From CAYJBH01 sp964370825 (GTDB lineage: Bacteria > Bacillota > Clostridia > Oscillospirales > Ruminococcaceae), in NCBI GenBank assembly GCA_964370825.1, contig CAYJKY010000015.1, positions 1 through 64,000 of the forward strand: 64,000 bases of DNA, written 5' to 3'. The position numbers and the translations under genes are program-made. Positions 26,339-35,164 of this stretch are shown in pieces. Position 1 is the first letter of the stretch, and each line of letters opens with the position of its first letter. The notes beneath the pieces were generated by a model. The model saw only the letters and a list, made by a program, of their open reading frames with translations. It ran no database searches and was not told the DNA's origin.

Positions 26339-27541
26339 TTACTGATTATATATATTTAAATAGTTTTCGTAGTTTGTGTTGATTTTATCCACATAGTGGT
26401 TCATCTGTTCAAAGGGGAAAACGTCAAGTGTCTTTCCATTGCTACTGTAGGCAGTATCCTCAAGTAGTCCGTCCACCGTACCCCAACCGCTATGATATGC
26501 GGCGGCGGCGGTAGAGATGTCATCGGAATAACGATCAAGGCATCTGCTGATATAGTAGCTGCCAAAGCGGATATTCACCTCCGGATCAAACATGTCGTCA
26601 TAGTCATGTTCTCCGCCCGGATCAATCTGTAGCTGAATCCAGTCAAAGGTGTCCTCGGTTATCTGCATTAGCCCCCTCGCACCCACATTTGAAACAGCTT
26701 CAGGGTCAAACCCACTCTCTGTATGGATAAAAGCAAATATCAGATATCTGTCAAGGTCGTAATCTTTGGCGGCATCGTCGACATAGCTTGTAAAGTCAAG
26801 GCGATATACCTCCTGCTCGATAGAGGATAACATTCTCGATGTAAGACCGATAATCGGAACTAGCAATATCAATAGCAGTATCGGAAACCAACGTCGAAGT
26901 CCGTGCGGTATTCGCCTTCTCCTTATCGGCTTTCCTTTGTTTTTTTTCACGGTTGTAGCAATTTTCTTCAACAGTTGTTCCGCCTTTAAATGCAGTTCCT
27001 CCGTGGTGGTATTGTTAGAAATAATATAGTCTGCGGCAGAAGAAAGTCGTGATGAAGAATGCTGGGTAGCAAGCCGCTTTTTAGCCTGTTCGTATGTCAT
27101 TCCTCGATTTACCAACCTTGAAAGCTGTTTTTTCTCATCTGCTTTTACCACCACAATCTTATCACAGTAGTGCTCAAGAGGGTAATCTACTAAGAGAGGA
27201 ACATCGATAAAAACTAAATCCTCTCCGGCCTCGGCATATAAATTAATTTGCTTAATTACCAGCTTGTTAATATAGGGGTGTGTAATAGAATTTAGTAGTC
27301 TTTGATGCTTTTTATCTTCAAATGCCCTTGCAGAAAGTTTTGCCCTGTCTAAGCTACCATCCGAGTTAAGAACATCCGAGCCGAAAGCCTTAGCAAGTTC
27401 GACTAAACAGGGCGAACCCTTTTCAATCACTCTGCCGGCTATCCTATCACAATCAATTGTAGGGTAACCTTTTGAGGCGAGATAGGCGGTAAGAGCCGTT
27501 TTACCGCTTCCGGAACGTCCGGTTATGCCTATTATTGTCAT
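26339..27541 (-). CDS. coaE: Fusion of dephospho-CoA kinase (CoaE) and membrane-anchored lytic transglycosylase
   Basis: A 400-residue protein made of two normally separate proteins. Residues 1-197 are a complete dephospho-CoA kinase: P-loop GITGRSGSGKT, the CoA-site IDCDRIAG and FIDVPLLVDYPLE. It does the last step of CoA synthesis. Residues 198-215 are basic (KKNKGKPIRRRR), 217-240 form a membrane segment, and 245-400 are an Slt-type lytic transglycosylase with catalytic Glu275 in HTESGF, GARGLMQI and AAYHSGWG. Topology fits: kinase inside, transglycosylase outside. The junction lies on GTG and an A8 tract (26940-26947). Removing one A gives a stop after residue 205. The gene starts by ATGA overlap with the upstream gene. 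Confidence 0.88.
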   Translation of the reverse strand: MTIIGITGRSGSGKTALTAYLASKGYPTIDCDRIAGRVIEKGSPCLVELAKAFGSDVLNSDGSLDRAKLSARAFEDKKHQRLLNSITHPYINKLVIKQINLYAEAGEDLVFIDVPLLVDYPLEHYCDKIVVVKADEKKQLSRLVNRGMTYEQAKKRLATQHSSSRLSSAADYIISNNTTTEELHLKAEQLLKKIATTVKKNKGKPIRRRRIPHGLRRWFPILLLILLVPIIGLTSRMLSSIEQEVYRLDFTSYVDDAAKDYDLDRYLIFAFIHTESGFDPEAVSNVGARGLMQITEDTFDWIQLQIDPGGEHDYDDMFDPEVNIRFGSYYISRCLDRYSDDISTAAAAYHSGWGTVDGLLEDTAYSSNGKTLDVFPFEQMNHYVDKINTNYENYLNIYNQ

Positions 27542-28524
27542 TCGTAATCCACCTTACCCTCGGCGGCCTTGAACAGCCTGTTAAAAACCGCCTCATGTTT
27601 TTTTTCAGCATGTATATACCAACGCTCTAATCCGTATTCATCCAGAGAATTTAGTATAGCAAACAGCCGATGTTGTTGCTGTTTTTCGTCATTTGATATA
27701 CCAAAGCTTATGCATTTCTCTGCACTAATATCCTTAATCTCCTCCTCATGGCATACAACACCAAATGGTGCCTTTTTATCTTTTAGGTATTTAACAAAGG
27801 AGTTTCCACAGTACAGAATAACTTCGCAGAACGGTGCATAATGACGATACTTCATTCCCGGTGCACTCGGAGAACTTTTTTTAGTTTGCCCCACACCAAG
27901 TCCAAGAACACTTTCAAGTTCAAAACGTGTTATGTCTCCGGGGCGCAGAAGGGTTGCATCACCGTCTCCAAGGTAGATAATACTACTCTCAACTCCTACC
28001 GAACAGCTACCGCCGTCTACGATCAATGGAATTGACCCGGACAGCTGTGTAAAAACCGAATTAGCATCGGTCGGACTCGGCTTACCGGATATGTTCGCCG
28101 ATGGTGCAGCTATCGCAACACCACACCCGGCTATAACCTCTCTAAAAAAACTACTGTTTGGAATCCTTACGGCAACTGTATCCTGCCCTGCCGTTATATA
28201 GTCCGAGACCAAGGAAGAGCGTTTTGTAACAATCGTTAACGGTCCCGGCCAAAACGACTCTGCAAGCTTATAAAATCTATCGTCAACATCATCAACATAT
28301 CTTCGTGCCATGTCAATGCCGTCACAATGAAGGATTAAGGGATTATCGGCAGGCCTGTTTTTAACGGAAAAGATTTTCCTAACACCCTGTTTGCTGTCGC
28401 ACCTTGCCGCAAGTCCGTATACGGTCTCGGAAGGAATTGCCACAACCTCACCTGCGGTTAAAAAATCAACGGCTTGCCTGACAGCTTTTTCCCCCTCTGT
28501 CAGCATCAAGGTTTTATACTTCAT
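27538..28524 (-). CDS. L-threonylcarbamoyladenylate synthase (Sua5/YwlC)
   Basis: Makes threonylcarbamoyl-AMP from threonine, bicarbonate and ATP for the t6A modification of tRNAs reading ANN codons. The YrdC domain (about 10-200) shows IPSETVYGLA, KNRPADNPLI, WPGPLT and APSANISG. A Sua5-type C-terminal domain (about 225-328) follows after the PGMKYRHYAP linker, so this is the two-domain Sua5 form. I take the ATG at 28524; an in-frame GTG at 28533 is possible. The 5' end overlaps prfA by 11 bases and the 3' end overlaps the coaE fusion by 4 (ATGA), so the genes are co-translated. Confidence 0.92.
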   Translation of the reverse strand: MKYKTLMLTEGEKAVRQAVDFLTAGEVVAIPSETVYGLAARCDSKQGVRKIFSVKNRPADNPLILHCDGIDMARRYVDDVDDRFYKLAESFWPGPLTIVTKRSSLVSDYITAGQDTVAVRIPNSSFFREVIAGCGVAIAAPSANISGKPSPTDANSVFTQLSGSIPLIVDGGSCSVGVESSIIYLGDGDATLLRPGDITRFELESVLGLGVGQTKKSSPSAPGMKYRHYAPFCEVILYCGNSFVKYLKDKKAPFGVVCHEEEIKDISAEKCISFGISNDEKQQQHRLFAILNSLDEYGLERWYIHAEKKHEAVFNRLFKAAEGKVDYE

Positions 28525-29596
28525 CGCTCTCACTTGATTTTAGCTTTTCGGCACGATCGGCGGTTATCAAAGCATCGAAAATCTCATCTAAATCACCGTT
28601 TAATATGGCCTCAAGCCTGTAAAGGGTAAGACCTATACGGTGGTCGGTCATTCTACCTTGCGGATAGTTATAGGTTCTAATTCGTTCACTTCTGTCGCCG
28701 GTACCGACCTGGCTTTTACGCTCCTTAGCAATCGCCTCTGCCTGCTCACGTTGTTTTTCCTCATATAGTTTACTGCGAAGAACTTTAAAAGCTCTGTCAC
28801 GGTTTTTATGCTGACTTCGCTCGTCCTGACATTCCACCACCAATCCTGTTGGTAGGTAGGTAAGCCGGATAGCACTTTCGGTTTTATTAACATGCTGGCC
28901 GCCGGCGCCGGAAGCTCTGAAGGTGTCAACCTGCACATCTGCGGTGTTTATTTCAAAGTCAATTTCCTCAACCTCGGGTAAAACAGCCACCGTTACGGTC
29001 GAGGTGTGAATTCTTCCCTGTGTCTCGGTTTCCGGAACACGTTGTACACGGTGCACACCGCTTTCAAACTTTAAACGACCGTAAGCACCTTCTCCGGATA
29101 TTAAAAAGCTTATCTCTTTATATCCTTGCAGATTAGTCTCATTGGCGTTTAATATTTCAACCTTTAGCCTGTTACGCTCCGCGTACATGGAATACATTCT
29201 GAAAAGGCTGCCGGCAAAAAGTGCCGCCTCGTCTCCGCCTGCACCTCCTCGTATCTCCACTATGGTATTGTTGTCGTCATTTTCATCTTTAGGTATGAGT
29301 AAAATTTTAATGTCCTCACTAAGTTCCTCACAGCGCTGCTTGGCTTCAAGGAATTCGGACTGAACCATCTCTTTAAAATCGGGTTCAAGCCCACCCTCGT
29401 CAAGCATGGATTTTGCATCATTCATCTCGTTATCAGCCTTGCAAAATTCATCATATTTCTCCATGAGGGGGGTTAAATTTTTGTGTTCCTTCATGTACTT
29501 TCTGTACTGTTCATTATCCGATATTACCGCCGGAATTACAATCTGCTCCGACACAAAGTCATATCTTGCCTTTATTTCTTTTAGTTTGTCTATCAT
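28514..29596 (-). CDS. prfA: Peptide chain release factor 1
   Basis: A 360-residue class I release factor that ends translation at UAA and UAG. The GGQ motif that triggers peptidyl-tRNA hydrolysis is in SGAGGQHVNKTES. The stop-codon reading tripeptide is PET, in RVPETETQGRIHTS, which fits the PxT form of RF1 and not the SPF of RF2. AGAGGAAAT lies immediately before the ATG and a sigma-A promoter lies at 29625-29653. It is the first gene of the run prfA - Sua5 - CoaE fusion - M18 peptidase. No prmC methyltransferase gene is adjacent, which is unusual but not rare. Confidence 0.97.
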   Translation of the reverse strand: MIDKLKEIKARYDFVSEQIVIPAVISDNEQYRKYMKEHKNLTPLMEKYDEFCKADNEMNDAKSMLDEGGLEPDFKEMVQSEFLEAKQRCEELSEDIKILLIPKDENDDNNTIVEIRGGAGGDEAALFAGSLFRMYSMYAERNRLKVEILNANETNLQGYKEISFLISGEGAYGRLKFESGVHRVQRVPETETQGRIHTSTVTVAVLPEVEEIDFEINTADVQVDTFRASGAGGQHVNKTESAIRLTYLPTGLVVECQDERSQHKNRDRAFKVLRSKLYEEKQREQAEAIAKERKSQVGTGDRSERIRTYNYPQGRMTDHRIGLTLYRLEAILNGDLDEIFDALITADRAEKLKSSESDEV

Positions 29597-29624
29597 ATTT
29601 CCTCTGTTTATGGCTATTTAAATA

Positions 29625-29653
29625 ATTATATACGAAACCAAACGCAAATGCAA
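29625..29653 (-). promoter_or_regulatory. Sigma-A promoter of the prfA operon
   Basis: On the minus strand TTGCAT (29653-29648), a 17-base spacer and TATAAT (29630-29625), with transcription starting near 29618 and the prfA ATG at 29596. Confidence 0.7.
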
Positions 29654-29716
29654 ATATTTCTTTAACGGCTTGCATATAGTTTGATATGTAAAAATTCATC
29701 TGTGGAGTGTTAAATT

Positions 29717-30622
29717 ATGGAATATAAGCTGGAAGGCGATTACCAAGAAGCCGGCAAGCTGTCGGTAGAACAACTAATCATTGCAAAGAGTCGTGGAACA
29801 ATTCTTCAAGCAACCGCATTGCTTTTTGATGTAAAGCGAAGAATTTGTTTCGAATTCGGAGAATATAAAGCGATAATGCCGTTTGAAGAAACCGCATACT
29901 ATCCCGATAACAGCGAGATTAAGGACATTGCAATCCTATCTAAGGTCGGGCAAAAGGTCTGCTTTATTATTACAGATATAGACTTCACCTCTGCCGATCC
30001 GATATTTATATTGTCTCGCAGGGAGGCACAGCTTCGTTGCTATGAGGATTATTTGTCCGACAAAAAACCGGGTGATGTGATAAACTGTAGGGTTACCCAT
30101 ATCGAGCGATATGGTGCATTCTGCGATATCGGCTGCGGTATCGCCGGTCTTTTGCACATTGATTGTCTTTCGGTCTCGAGAATAGCAACACCTCACGACA
30201 GGGTTTACAAGGGACAAACTATAAGGTCGGTCATTAAGTCCTTTGATGAGCGCGGTAGAGTTCTGCTAACTTTAAAAGAGCTTCTCGGAGATTGGGACGA
30301 AAATGCCGCCTGTTTCTCTGCCGGTGAAACGGTGGTCGGAGTGGTCAGAAGCATTGAGGAGTACGGCATATTTATCGAGTTATTACCAAATCTTTCCGGG
30401 CTTGCCGAACCTGTAGTAGGTCTTGAAATTGGGCAATCGGTAAGCGTATACATAAAAAGCATAATACCGGAAAAAATGAAGGTAAAGCTTGCAATTGTCG
30501 GGGTGTTAGAGGACGCCGTGATAAACCATAAGCTACACTATTTTTATAATGAGAATCATATCGATAAGTTTTGCTATGCAAGTGAGAGCTCAGGACGAGA
30601 TGTCACCAGCTATTTTGATTGA
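29717..30622 (+). CDS. S1-domain RNA-binding protein
   Basis: A 301-residue protein with S1/OB RNA-binding domains. The clearest is residues 115-190 (GDVINCRVTHIERYGAFCDIGCGIAGLLHI). A second, more diverged one spans about 205-270 (GETVVGVVRSIEEYGIFIELLPNLSGLAEP). The N-terminal 110 residues look like another degenerate copy. Such short S1 proteins occur in many Clostridia and are related to ribosomal protein S1, but their target is not known. GGAG lies upstream of the ATG. It is divergent from prfA and converges on tyrS with a 17-base gap. Confidence 0.82.
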   Translation: MEYKLEGDYQEAGKLSVEQLIIAKSRGTILQATALLFDVKRRICFEFGEYKAIMPFEETAYYPDNSEIKDIAILSKVGQKVCFIITDIDFTSADPIFILSRREAQLRCYEDYLSDKKPGDVINCRVTHIERYGAFCDIGCGIAGLLHIDCLSVSRIATPHDRVYKGQTIRSVIKSFDERGRVLLTLKELLGDWDENAACFSAGETVVGVVRSIEEYGIFIELLPNLSGLAEPVVGLEIGQSVSVYIKSIIPEKMKVKLAIVGVLEDAVINHKLHYFYNENHIDKFCYASESSGRDVTSYFD

Positions 30623-30639
30623 TAAGATTAATTCACCGA

Positions 30640-31860
30640 TTAAGTGCTAATTTTGCAGAACTGTTTTTTACCCTTTTTTACCAAAACTCCTTCGGTAAGT
30701 TTTTCCGAGGATACTGTGTAGGTGAACTCCTTTACATTTTCACCGTCCACCGATATTCCTCCCTGCTGTATAAGGCGACGGGCCTCGCTGGCAGATGGCG
30801 CAAGTTTTGATGAAACAAGCAGTGTAATAATGGTTGCATTTCCGCCTTCATCGAGTTTATCGGAAGGTAATCGATGTGTTGGGACATCTCCGCCCACAGC
30901 ACCGGAAAAAAGTGTGGCAGCGGCAATCTTCGCCTTTTCCGCTTCTTCCTTGCCATGCACAAGATCGGTTAATTCATAAGCAAGGCGCTCTTTGGCTCGG
31001 TTTAACTCTGAACCCTCAAGCGTTTCATATTCCGCTATCTCGTCAAGCGACATAAAGGTCAGCATCTTCATAACCTTTATAACGTCGGCATCGTCAACAT
31101 TGCGCCAGTACTGGAAGAATTCAAAGGGTGTGGTTTTGTTGGGATCCAGCCAAACAGCACCCTTTTGTGTTTTACCCATCTTAGTACCTTCGGAGGTGGT
31201 TAGAAGGGTTATGGTCATTGCATATGCATCCTCTCCGAGTTTTCGACGGATAAGGTCGGTTCCTCCCAACATGTTGCTCCACTGATCGTCACCACCAAAC
31301 TGCATATTACAACCATATTTACGGTACAGCTCCAAAAAGTCATATGACTGCATTATCATGTAGTTAAACTCAAAGAAGGACAAACCCTTTTCAAGGCGCT
31401 GTTTATAACACTCTGCTGTAAGCATTCTGTTAACCGAGAAACATGCACCTACCTCCCTTAAAAGCTCAATATAGTTTAAGCTTAATAACCAGTCGGCATT
31501 GTTCACCATCATCGCCTTGCCTTCGCCAAATTCAATAAAACGTTCCATCTGCTTTTTAAAGCAGGCTATGTTGTGGTTTATAGTATCGGTCGTCATCATG
31601 TCTCTCATGTCGGTTCTGCCGGAGGGGTCTCCGATCATTCCTGTTCCGCCGCCGAGAAGTGCTATTGGACGATTTCCCGCCATCTGTAATCTCTTCATAA
31701 GGCAAAGAGCCATAAAATGTCCTACATGCAGACTATCTGCTGTGGGATCAAAACCTATATAAAAGACTGCCTTACCGTCGTTAACAAGCTCTCTAATCTC
31801 CTCCTCGTCGGTGACCTGAGCTATAAGTCCTCGTGCCTTTAGTTCCTCAAAAATTTTCAT
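30640..31860 (-). CDS. tyrS: Tyrosyl-tRNA synthetase
   Basis: A 406-residue class I aminoacyl-tRNA synthetase that charges tRNA-Tyr. The HIGH-type motif is SLHVGHF and the KMSKS-type loop is GTKMGKT. The tyrosine pocket residues appear in YIGFDPTAD and NYMIMQSYDFLELY. The C-terminal S4 RNA-binding domain (about 340-400, APSASEARRLIQQGGISVDG) is complete. AAAGGG lies upstream of the ATG. It is the last gene of the long minus-strand block, only 38 bases after recN. That leaves no space for the T-box leader often seen before tyrS in Firmicutes. Confidence 0.97.
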   Translation of the reverse strand: MKIFEELKARGLIAQVTDEEEIRELVNDGKAVFYIGFDPTADSLHVGHFMALCLMKRLQMAGNRPIALLGGGTGMIGDPSGRTDMRDMMTTDTINHNIACFKKQMERFIEFGEGKAMMVNNADWLLSLNYIELLREVGACFSVNRMLTAECYKQRLEKGLSFFEFNYMIMQSYDFLELYRKYGCNMQFGGDDQWSNMLGGTDLIRRKLGEDAYAMTITLLTTSEGTKMGKTQKGAVWLDPNKTTPFEFFQYWRNVDDADVIKVMKMLTFMSLDEIAEYETLEGSELNRAKERLAYELTDLVHGKEEAEKAKIAAATLFSGAVGGDVPTHRLPSDKLDEGGNATIITLLVSSKLAPSASEARRLIQQGGISVDGENVKEFTYTVSSEKLTEGVLVKKGKKQFCKIST

Positions 31861-31898
31861 CTGTAAACCCTTTCATTTTCTTGTTCGGTAAACCCATG

Positions 31899-33551
31899 CT
31901 ACGGATTTGCCGTTTTTAGTAGTTCTTTTGCGTTTGCAAGCGCAGTTTGTGTTATATCCTCTCCCGACATAATTCTTGCAAGTTCCGATATCTTTCCGTC
32001 GTAAGACAGCGGTGTGATATCGGTTTTTGCAGAATTGCCGTCGCTGGACTTCTGTATTAGTAGATGATTGTCGGCAAAGCATGCAAGTTGAGCCGAGTGA
32101 GTTACCGCAAGAACCTGTCTGTTTTTTGCGGTTTTATTCATCATGTTACCTATCTTGTAAGATGCAGACCCGGAAACGCCTGTATCAATTTCGTCATAAA
32201 TTACTGTAGGCATATCGTCGGCATCGGCGAGGCTGTTTTTAATTGCGAGCATTATACGTGCAAGCTCACCACCCGATGCTACCTTAGCAAGTGACCTTGG
32301 CGACTCGCCCGGATTGGTTGCAATCAAAAACTCAATCTCATCTGCGCCATCCCTTGATAGTGGTTTGCTGCTTATCGACAGTTCAAAAGCCATTCCCGGC
32401 ATCTTAAGTTCTGCAAGCGAGGATACCACCTCACTCTGTAAACTTTTAAATGCCTTTTTTCTCGCAGCGGTAAGCTTTGATGCCAATTTTTTTGCCTGCT
32501 CGCCTAAGCTTTCTACTTCCTCCTCCAGTGCGATAATCGTCTCATCACTGTTGTCTATGGATTGTAATTCAGCCACAGCATTATCTCTGTAGCCGGAAAT
32601 CTCCTCAAAGGTGTCGCCGTATTTAGTTTTAAGTCGATAAAGCTCGTCAAGTCTCTGTTCAATAACCTCTAACTCACCCGGCTCTGCCTCGATGTTTGAA
32701 AGTTCGGAAGCTATGTCGGCAGACAGCTCTTGTGTTTCGTAGTAAAGTGTTTGTGCTCTTTCCTTATACTGCTGTAAATTTTTTTCATTGACTTCCGAGA
32801 GTGATTCGACAGCCGCGGCAAGACCGATTAGGCATCCTGCCTCGTCATCATTAATTGCCTGCTCAGCTTTTGACAACCCCGAAAGTATTTTTTCAAGATT
32901 TATCAGCACCGAACGACGTTCCTGTAGCTGCTCTGTTTCGCCGTTTTTAATTTCAACCTTGTCAATTTCCTCAATCTGAAACCTCAGATGCTCTGAACGC
33001 TCGGCATTTTTTTCTTCGCTACCGGTGAGATTGTCAAGTCTTTTTATGCAATCACAAAGTTTTTTGTAGACAGAACGATACTCCTCTCTCATAGCTTGTA
33101 GTGATCCATATCTATCCAACAGTGCACGTTGTGTTTCCGGAGTCAGCAAATTATGATTTTCCTGTTGTCCATGAATAGCCAGCAGGTACGGCATGAACTC
33201 CTTTAACATTGATACGAGCGCAGGTCTTCCGTTTATCCTCACAGAGCCTCTGCCGTCAACCGTGAGTTCCCTCGTGACTATAAGTTGTTCCTCCGGCTCG
33301 AATCCAAGTTCGGACAACCGGTGCATAACATGCTCCGGCAGGTTTGAAAAAACAGCACATATTGCAGCCTTTCCCGCGCCGTTTCGGATTATATCCTTTG
33401 CAAGACGATGCCCCAACAGAGCTCCAACCGAGTCAATCACTATCGATTTTCCGGCACCGGTTTCACCCGTAAGCACATTAAACCCCTTTTCAAAGTTTAC
33501 CGTTGCTTTTTCTATTACCGCAATATTTTCTATCGTTAGTTCGCAAAGCAT
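31899..33551 (-). CDS. recN: DNA repair protein RecN
   Basis: A 550-residue SMC-like ATPase that gathers broken DNA ends early in double-strand break repair. The N-terminal half-domain has Walker A GETGAGKS. A long coiled coil covers about residues 155-370. The C-terminal half-domain has the signature VASGGELARIMLA and Walker B VIYDEIDTGVSG. Length and order are normal. It follows nadK after 3 bases, and tyrS follows it. In Bacillus argR sits immediately before recN; here nadK does. Confidence 0.96.
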   Translation of the reverse strand: MLCELTIENIAVIEKATVNFEKGFNVLTGETGAGKSIVIDSVGALLGHRLAKDIIRNGAGKAAICAVFSNLPEHVMHRLSELGFEPEEQLIVTRELTVDGRGSVRINGRPALVSMLKEFMPYLLAIHGQQENHNLLTPETQRALLDRYGSLQAMREEYRSVYKKLCDCIKRLDNLTGSEEKNAERSEHLRFQIEEIDKVEIKNGETEQLQERRSVLINLEKILSGLSKAEQAINDDEAGCLIGLAAAVESLSEVNEKNLQQYKERAQTLYYETQELSADIASELSNIEAEPGELEVIEQRLDELYRLKTKYGDTFEEISGYRDNAVAELQSIDNSDETIIALEEEVESLGEQAKKLASKLTAARKKAFKSLQSEVVSSLAELKMPGMAFELSISSKPLSRDGADEIEFLIATNPGESPRSLAKVASGGELARIMLAIKNSLADADDMPTVIYDEIDTGVSGSASYKIGNMMNKTAKNRQVLAVTHSAQLACFADNHLLIQKSSDGNSAKTDITPLSYDGKISELARIMSGEDITQTALANAKELLKTANP

Positions 33552-33554
33552 CTT

Positions 33555-34343
33555 TTAATGATTCCTTCTTAACTTCTCCTCGATTGCCGAAAATTGTCCC
33601 GATTTCCCCAAAAAGATAAGTGGTGTGTATTTATCATTGCAACGCACCGTAACGAAATCGAAAACCTGACATTGCTCCTTGCCATCCGAACACATTATTG
33701 CTGCCCCGGACGAAGAGGAAGCTTTAACCCTTATTACCCTCTCCTGCGAAAAAACCATGGGAGGAGTGCCTAGGCTGTGAGCACAAAGCGGAGTTACCGA
33801 AATAGCACCAAGACTGCTATCTATTATCGGGCCGCCCGCCGAAAGTGCGTATGCAGTTGAGCCTGTAGGAGTGGAGATTATCACCCCATCACCCCTATAA
33901 CCGAGAACCTTACTGTCATCGCAGAAGACCTCTATGTCGGCAGTTTTGGCAATGGATCCGCCGGTAACCAGTATTTCGTTTAAGGCTATATATCTTGTAT
34001 CTTGATATTCCGCCAATAGCATTATTCGGTTTTCGATGTGAAAATTTCCGGTTATTAATGCTGATAAATCCTCATATTTCTCCGCTGTTACAGCTGTCAA
34101 AAAACCAAGTCTTCCTACATTTACACCGATAATGGGGATTTCTTTGTTTTTTAGAAGATGTGCCACATGAAGAAGTGTTCCGTCTCCTCCTACTGTCACT
34201 ACATAGTCGTAATCCACCGATGGAGCATCCTTTCCGGCGGATATTTCGCATGAAATATTCTTGTCGTTAAAAAAACGTGCTATTTTCTCACTCAACAAAA
34301 CCGATGCCGAGTTTTCCGGATTGTTGACGATAAGAATGTTCAT
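33555..34343 (-). CDS. nadK: NAD kinase
   Basis: A 262-residue enzyme that phosphorylates NAD to NADP. The GGDGTLLH motif with the catalytic Asp, NEILVTGG, and GDGVIISTPTGSTAYALSAGGPI are all present, giving a complete NAD kinase. AGGAGGG lies about 10 bases before the ATG. It sits between tlyA and recN, an order common in Clostridia, and is probably part of the one long transcript. Confidence 0.96.
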   Translation of the reverse strand: MNILIVNNPENSASVLLSEKIARFFNDKNISCEISAGKDAPSVDYDYVVTVGGDGTLLHVAHLLKNKEIPIIGVNVGRLGFLTAVTAEKYEDLSALITGNFHIENRIMLLAEYQDTRYIALNEILVTGGSIAKTADIEVFCDDSKVLGYRGDGVIISTPTGSTAYALSAGGPIIDSSLGAISVTPLCAHSLGTPPMVFSQERVIRVKASSSSGAAIMCSDGKEQCQVFDFVTVRCNDKYTPLIFLGKSGQFSAIEEKLRRNH

Positions 34344-34366
34344 TTCCTACATTCCCTCCTCTTTAG

Positions 34367-35164
34367 CTATGTATCAATCAATGCTTGATGTGCCTGTGCA
34401 ACAGTTGTTGTTACATCCGGAACAAAATCGGTTTTTGTATTTGTCAAACCGATTAGAAACTCTATATTTCCTTTCGGCCCTTTAATAGGTGAGTATGTAA
34501 GACCAAATGGATACAAGTTGTTATCATTTGCGTATTTTAGCACCGAATCTATTACCGATATATGAATCTTATCACTCTTTACTACACCATTTTTTCCGAC
34601 CTCTGCCCTGCCGGCCTCAAATTGAGGCTTTATCAATGCTATAACATTATAACTCTCCGCCGAGTATTTTTCAAGTAGCGGAAGGATAAGTTTTAGCGAT
34701 ATAAAGGAAACATCAATCGTAAACAGGTTTATTTTGTGTTTTACCAGCTCCTCGGAAAGATATCGTATGTTAGTTCGTTCAATACATTTGACCCTCTCGT
34801 CGTTGCGCAGACGATAGTCAAGCTGTCCGTAACCCACATCTATGGCATAAACATATTCGGCACCGTTTTGTAGTGCGCAGTCGGTAAATCCACCGGTAGA
34901 TGCACCGATATCCATCATATGAAGACCATCGAGAATTAATGTAAATTCTTCAATGGCTTTTTTGAGCTTGTGTCCTCCCCTGCTTACAAAGCCTTCTTCC
35001 GGAAGTTTCAGCTCAACAATGTCACCTTCCTTTACCGGGTGACCCGCCTTATCTACTCGCTGACCGTTGATAAAGCACCGGCCCTGCATGATAAACGACC
35101 TTGCTCTTTCACGCGATGGAAGATTGTACTGTTCACAAACATACAGATCAAGCCTTGTCGACAT
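34367..35164 (-). CDS. tlyA: TlyA-family rRNA methyltransferase
   Basis: A 265-residue protein with an S4 RNA-binding domain (residues 1-60, SRERARSFIMQGRCFING) and an FtsJ-type methyltransferase domain. The SAM site is MDIGASTGGFTDC, followed by AIDVGYGQLDYRLR. Characterised TlyA enzymes 2'-O-methylate cytidines in 16S and 23S rRNA; the old name 'haemolysin' is misleading. The ATG at 35164 has GAGGTG 5 bases upstream; the longer frame begins with an unsupported GTG. The start lies inside the end of dxs (17-base overlap). Confidence 0.93.
   Translation of the reverse strand: MSTRLDLYVCEQYNLPSRERARSFIMQGRCFINGQRVDKAGHPVKEGDIVELKLPEEGFVSRGGHKLKKAIEEFTLILDGLHMMDIGASTGGFTDCALQNGAEYVYAIDVGYGQLDYRLRNDERVKCIERTNIRYLSEELVKHKINLFTIDVSFISLKLILPLLEKYSAESYNVIALIKPQFEAGRAEVGKNGVVKSDKIHISVIDSVLKYANDNNLYPFGLTYSPIKGPKGNIEFLIGLTNTKTDFVPDVTTTVAQAHQALIDT

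Noticed and set aside
31861..31898. T-box leader for tyrS
   Set aside because: The gap to recN is only 38 bases, too short for a T-box, and no T-box sequence is present.
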